Source: Sphingobacteriaceae bacterium (GTDB taxonomy: Bacteria; Bacteroidota; Bacteroidia; B-17B0; Aurantibacillaceae). Taken from it: DNA of 7,011 nt. The stretch covers positions 1 to 7,011 of the forward strand of contig JAHEYE010000181.1 in assembly GCA_023251695.1 (NCBI GenBank), in the 5' to 3' direction. Position numbers and translations under genes: made by a program. Under the pieces are notes generated by a model. The model was not told where the DNA came from, made no database searches, and saw only the letters and a program-made list of their open reading frames with translations. Shown here piece after piece: positions 5,563 to 7,011 of this stretch. The first letter of the stretch is position 1; each line of letters opens with the position of its first letter.

Positions 5563-6870
5563 TTATTTTATTCCTTTCACAAACTCTGCGAGGTCGTTAA
5601 TAATTTTTACATCAACACTTCCGGGCTCCTGGTATTCTTCAGGTTTTGATGGTTTTTCACCTTTCTGAAGCAGGTGATTTAATCCCGGATAAGACTTTAA
5701 TTTGTTTTTAGGGTTATCACTTAATTCTTTTTTCCAGATATCGTAATCGGTCATTTTTACCTGATAATCCCTTTCACCTTGCATAACGAAAACAGCTTGC
5801 TTTATTTTTTTAGCAACTTTAACCTGATTGTAGGCTTTAATAGATTGCCAATAATAAACCGGAGCAGCAAAAGGAAGATCATTCGCTTCTGCTTTTTTTA
5901 GTTTTTCAGGGTCGCGTACCAGATCTGTATGTTTTTTGTATTGAACCATCCTCTCTTTTACTTTCTCGGGCGGAAATTTATCCGACAATAAAAATTCCAT
6001 TTGCTCATCAGCTATATCTTCAAGCGAGCGGGCAGGACCTGCAATCATAATAATCCCACTTACATCTTTACTTTTTTCGGCAACCCATGGAGCACACATA
6101 GCACCCAAACTATGGCCCACAATAAATATTTTTGATGCTTTGGTTAATGGATTAGCCCTTAATAATTTTACAGCACTTAAAGCATCTTCAACAACTTCTT
6201 CATAAAGTCCTGTTTTTTTCGGATCAAGTTTTGCACCGTAAACGAACGAACGTTTGTCATAACGCAAACTTGCAATGCCATTCGATGCTAATCCAAGTGC
6301 AATGTCTTTTAAAGGGCGGTTAGGTCCTGCTGTTTCATCTTTATCATTAGCACCTGAACCTGCTAATAAAATAACCACAGGTGGATTTTCAATGTTATTC
6401 GGAACACATAAAACGCCAGGCATTTCATAAGAACCCGATCTTACAACAACTTTATTTTCGTATTGTTTGGAAGCCTCGTAGTAATCGGGAAGGTTATAGG
6501 CCGTTTTGCTTTTGGGCGGCACAAAAGTAATACCAATAATCTTTTTAGCTTTATTGTATTTACATTTAAAATCCAGTTTTGTTTTTTCAAAAGAACAACG
6601 GATAAAAACAACATCAACAGAATCTTCTTTTTCCGTCCTGACATCTTCGTAAGATTTATAATCGCCTACATACATCGATATACGGTCCCACATAGATTGC
6701 ATGATGCCCGCATTAATGTGTGAAGTAACTGATGTATCGAAGTAAGCCTGACAACTATCGAATTCATTTCTGATTATTTTTTTAAGAAGCGTTTCTGATA
6801 ATTCAGCAACGGTTTGTGTTTTACTGAGCAGTGAAGTCAATAACAAACAAATGGTAATGAATTTTTTCAT
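5563..6870 (-). CDS. Exported alpha/beta hydrolase with N-terminal DUF3887-like region
   Basis: This 435-aa protein is predicted to be a serine hydrolase (esterase or peptidase-like, S33/dienelactone-hydrolase type) acting outside the cytoplasm. Residues 1-19 form a signal peptide (KKFITICLLLTSLLSKTQ). Residues 20-117 resemble DUF3887, a small alpha/beta domain often preceding bacterial hydrolases (ETLLKKIIRNEFDSCQAYFD, then MWDRISMYVGDYKSY). The hydrolase domain spans about 140-433: oxyanion-side LLAGSGANDKDET (168-180), GIASLRYDKR (198-207), nucleophile elbow VGHSLGA with Ser254, a lid-like helical insert (282-345), acid GERD with Asp368 and GLNH with His399. All three triad residues are in family-typical places, so it should be active; the substrate is unknown. 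The ATG fits the signal peptide and lies 14 nt after an exact promoter box. It follows a LysM gene by 19 nt and may share its transcript, which hints at, but does not prove, an envelope role. Confidence 0.92.
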   Translation of the reverse strand: MKKFITICLLLTSLLSKTQTVAELSETLLKKIIRNEFDSCQAYFDTSVTSHINAGIMQSMWDRISMYVGDYKSYEDVRTEKEDSVDVVFIRCSFEKTKLDFKCKYNKAKKIIGITFVPPKSKTAYNLPDYYEASKQYENKVVVRSGSYEMPGVLCVPNNIENPPVVILLAGSGANDKDETAGPNRPLKDIALGLASNGIASLRYDKRSFVYGAKLDPKKTGLYEEVVEDALSAVKLLRANPLTKASKIFIVGHSLGAMCAPWVAEKSKDVSGIIMIAGPARSLEDIADEQMEFLLSDKFPPEKVKERMVQYKKHTDLVRDPEKLKKAEANDLPFAAPVYYWQSIKAYNQVKVAKKIKQAVFVMQGERDYQVKMTDYDIWKKELSDNPKNKLKSYPGLNHLLQKGEKPSKPEEYQEPGSVDVKIINDLAEFVKGIK

Positions 6871-6884
6871 GATGATTTAGAGGA

Positions 6885-6915
6885 CAAATTTAGTTAACAC
6901 GGATTTTTTGCCCAA
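6885..6915 (-). promoter_or_regulatory. Bacteroidota-type promoter for the alpha/beta hydrolase
   Basis: On the minus strand TTG (6915 to 6913) is followed by 20 nt and then TAAATTTG (6892 to 6885), an exact TAnnTTTG match, and 14 nt to the ATG at 6870. This is the best promoter in the window. The first three bases of the -7 box are the TAA stop of the upstream LysM gene, and the -33 element lies in its last codons, so the hydrolase can be transcribed separately from it. The predicted leader is about 10 nt. Confidence 0.55.
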
Positions 6916-7011
6916 CTTTCAGATAATATCTTTTTTGCGTGCCGTTCAAAGCGCAAAGGTCTTTGTTGTTCATACCGTATTTCTTAGCAATTAAGCCCCA
7001 GCTTTCGCCTT
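6890..7011 (-). CDS. C-terminal LysM domain of a protein cut by the window edge
   Basis: Reading the minus strand from the right edge gives 39 codons and a TAA at 6892-6890. The residues match the LysM peptidoglycan-binding fold almost end to end: GESWGLIAKKYGMNNKDL replaces the common G-D-S/T-L-x-x-I-A-K-K-Y-G opening, LCALNG is the conserved 'L..LN' step, and YYLKVGQKIRVN is the usual 'l.vGQ.l.V' ending, directly before the stop. A C-terminal LysM is typical of cell-wall hydrolases (for example glucosaminidases or amidases) and of other envelope proteins, where it binds the glycan strand; the catalytic part, if any, lies outside the window, so the enzyme type cannot be given. The gene is co-directional with the hydrolase gene that starts 19 nt downstream. 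Confidence 0.85.
   Translation of the reverse strand, partial: GESWGLIAKKYGMNNKDLCALNGTQKRYYLKVGQKIRVN

Noticed and set aside
6463..6723. Plus-strand frame of 86 codons (and a minus-strand frame at 6441-6644) within the hydrolase gene
   Set aside because: Overlapped by the N-terminal part of a complete hydrolase with signal peptide; no independent evidence.
1..7011. CRISPR arrays, tRNA or rRNA genes, IS elements, defence or toxin-antitoxin modules
   Set aside because: No regularly spaced repeats, cloverleaf-forming segment, transposase, integrase, nuclease or toxin motif was seen on either strand; gene content is ordinary envelope and housekeeping-type.

Overview
The window looks like an ordinary chromosomal segment of a Bacteroidota bacterium (Flavobacteriia/Sphingobacteriia/Chitinophagia-like; genus not determinable). 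Three things point there: the DNA is AT-rich, two secreted proteins end in type IX secretion system (T9SS) type A sorting domains, and exact or near matches to the Bacteroidota -7 promoter box (TAnnTTTG) lie 13-15 nt before most start codons while Shine-Dalgarno sites are absent from starts. No RNA gene, CRISPR array, IS element, integrase or phage gene was recognised.

Layout, left to right. A gene broken by the left edge (minus) gives only the signal peptide and N-terminus of an unknown exported protein. Divergent from it is a DUF1801 (YdhG/Fra-like) protein (plus), which converges, with a 1-nt gap, on an SRPBCC/AHSA1-like protein. That gene is the last of a three-gene minus-strand unit transcribed from about 4.1 kb: a 376-aa T9SS cargo, a 594-aa T9SS cargo, then the SRPBCC protein, with gaps of 31 and 3 nt. 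Both cargoes share a C-terminal architecture (Cys-containing linker, LPIEL-type fibronectin-like module, sorting domain) and have cysteine-rich N-terminal beta-sandwich regions. They are probably cell-surface or released binding/adhesion proteins with no visible catalytic site.

Across a 215-nt divergent intergenic region lie two plus-strand genes: a small four-helix membrane protein of unknown function and a secreted, methionine-rich DUF4412 protein. They converge on a minus-strand exported alpha/beta hydrolase with an N-terminal DUF3887-like region and an intact Ser-Asp-His triad. This hydrolase lies 17 nt downstream of a gene cut by the right edge whose visible end is a LysM domain; the hydrolase's best promoter -7 box overlaps the LysM gene's stop codon.

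Most encoded proteins are cell-envelope or exported (five of eight have signal peptides, membrane helices or sorting domains visible here, and the LysM protein is probably also envelope-associated). No single pathway links them, and I see no convincing evidence of a new multi-gene system. The points most worth a second look are the paired Cys-rich T9SS cargoes, the unusually long N-region of the 594-aa cargo, and the constant short distance between promoter boxes and start codons, which predicts very short mRNA leaders.
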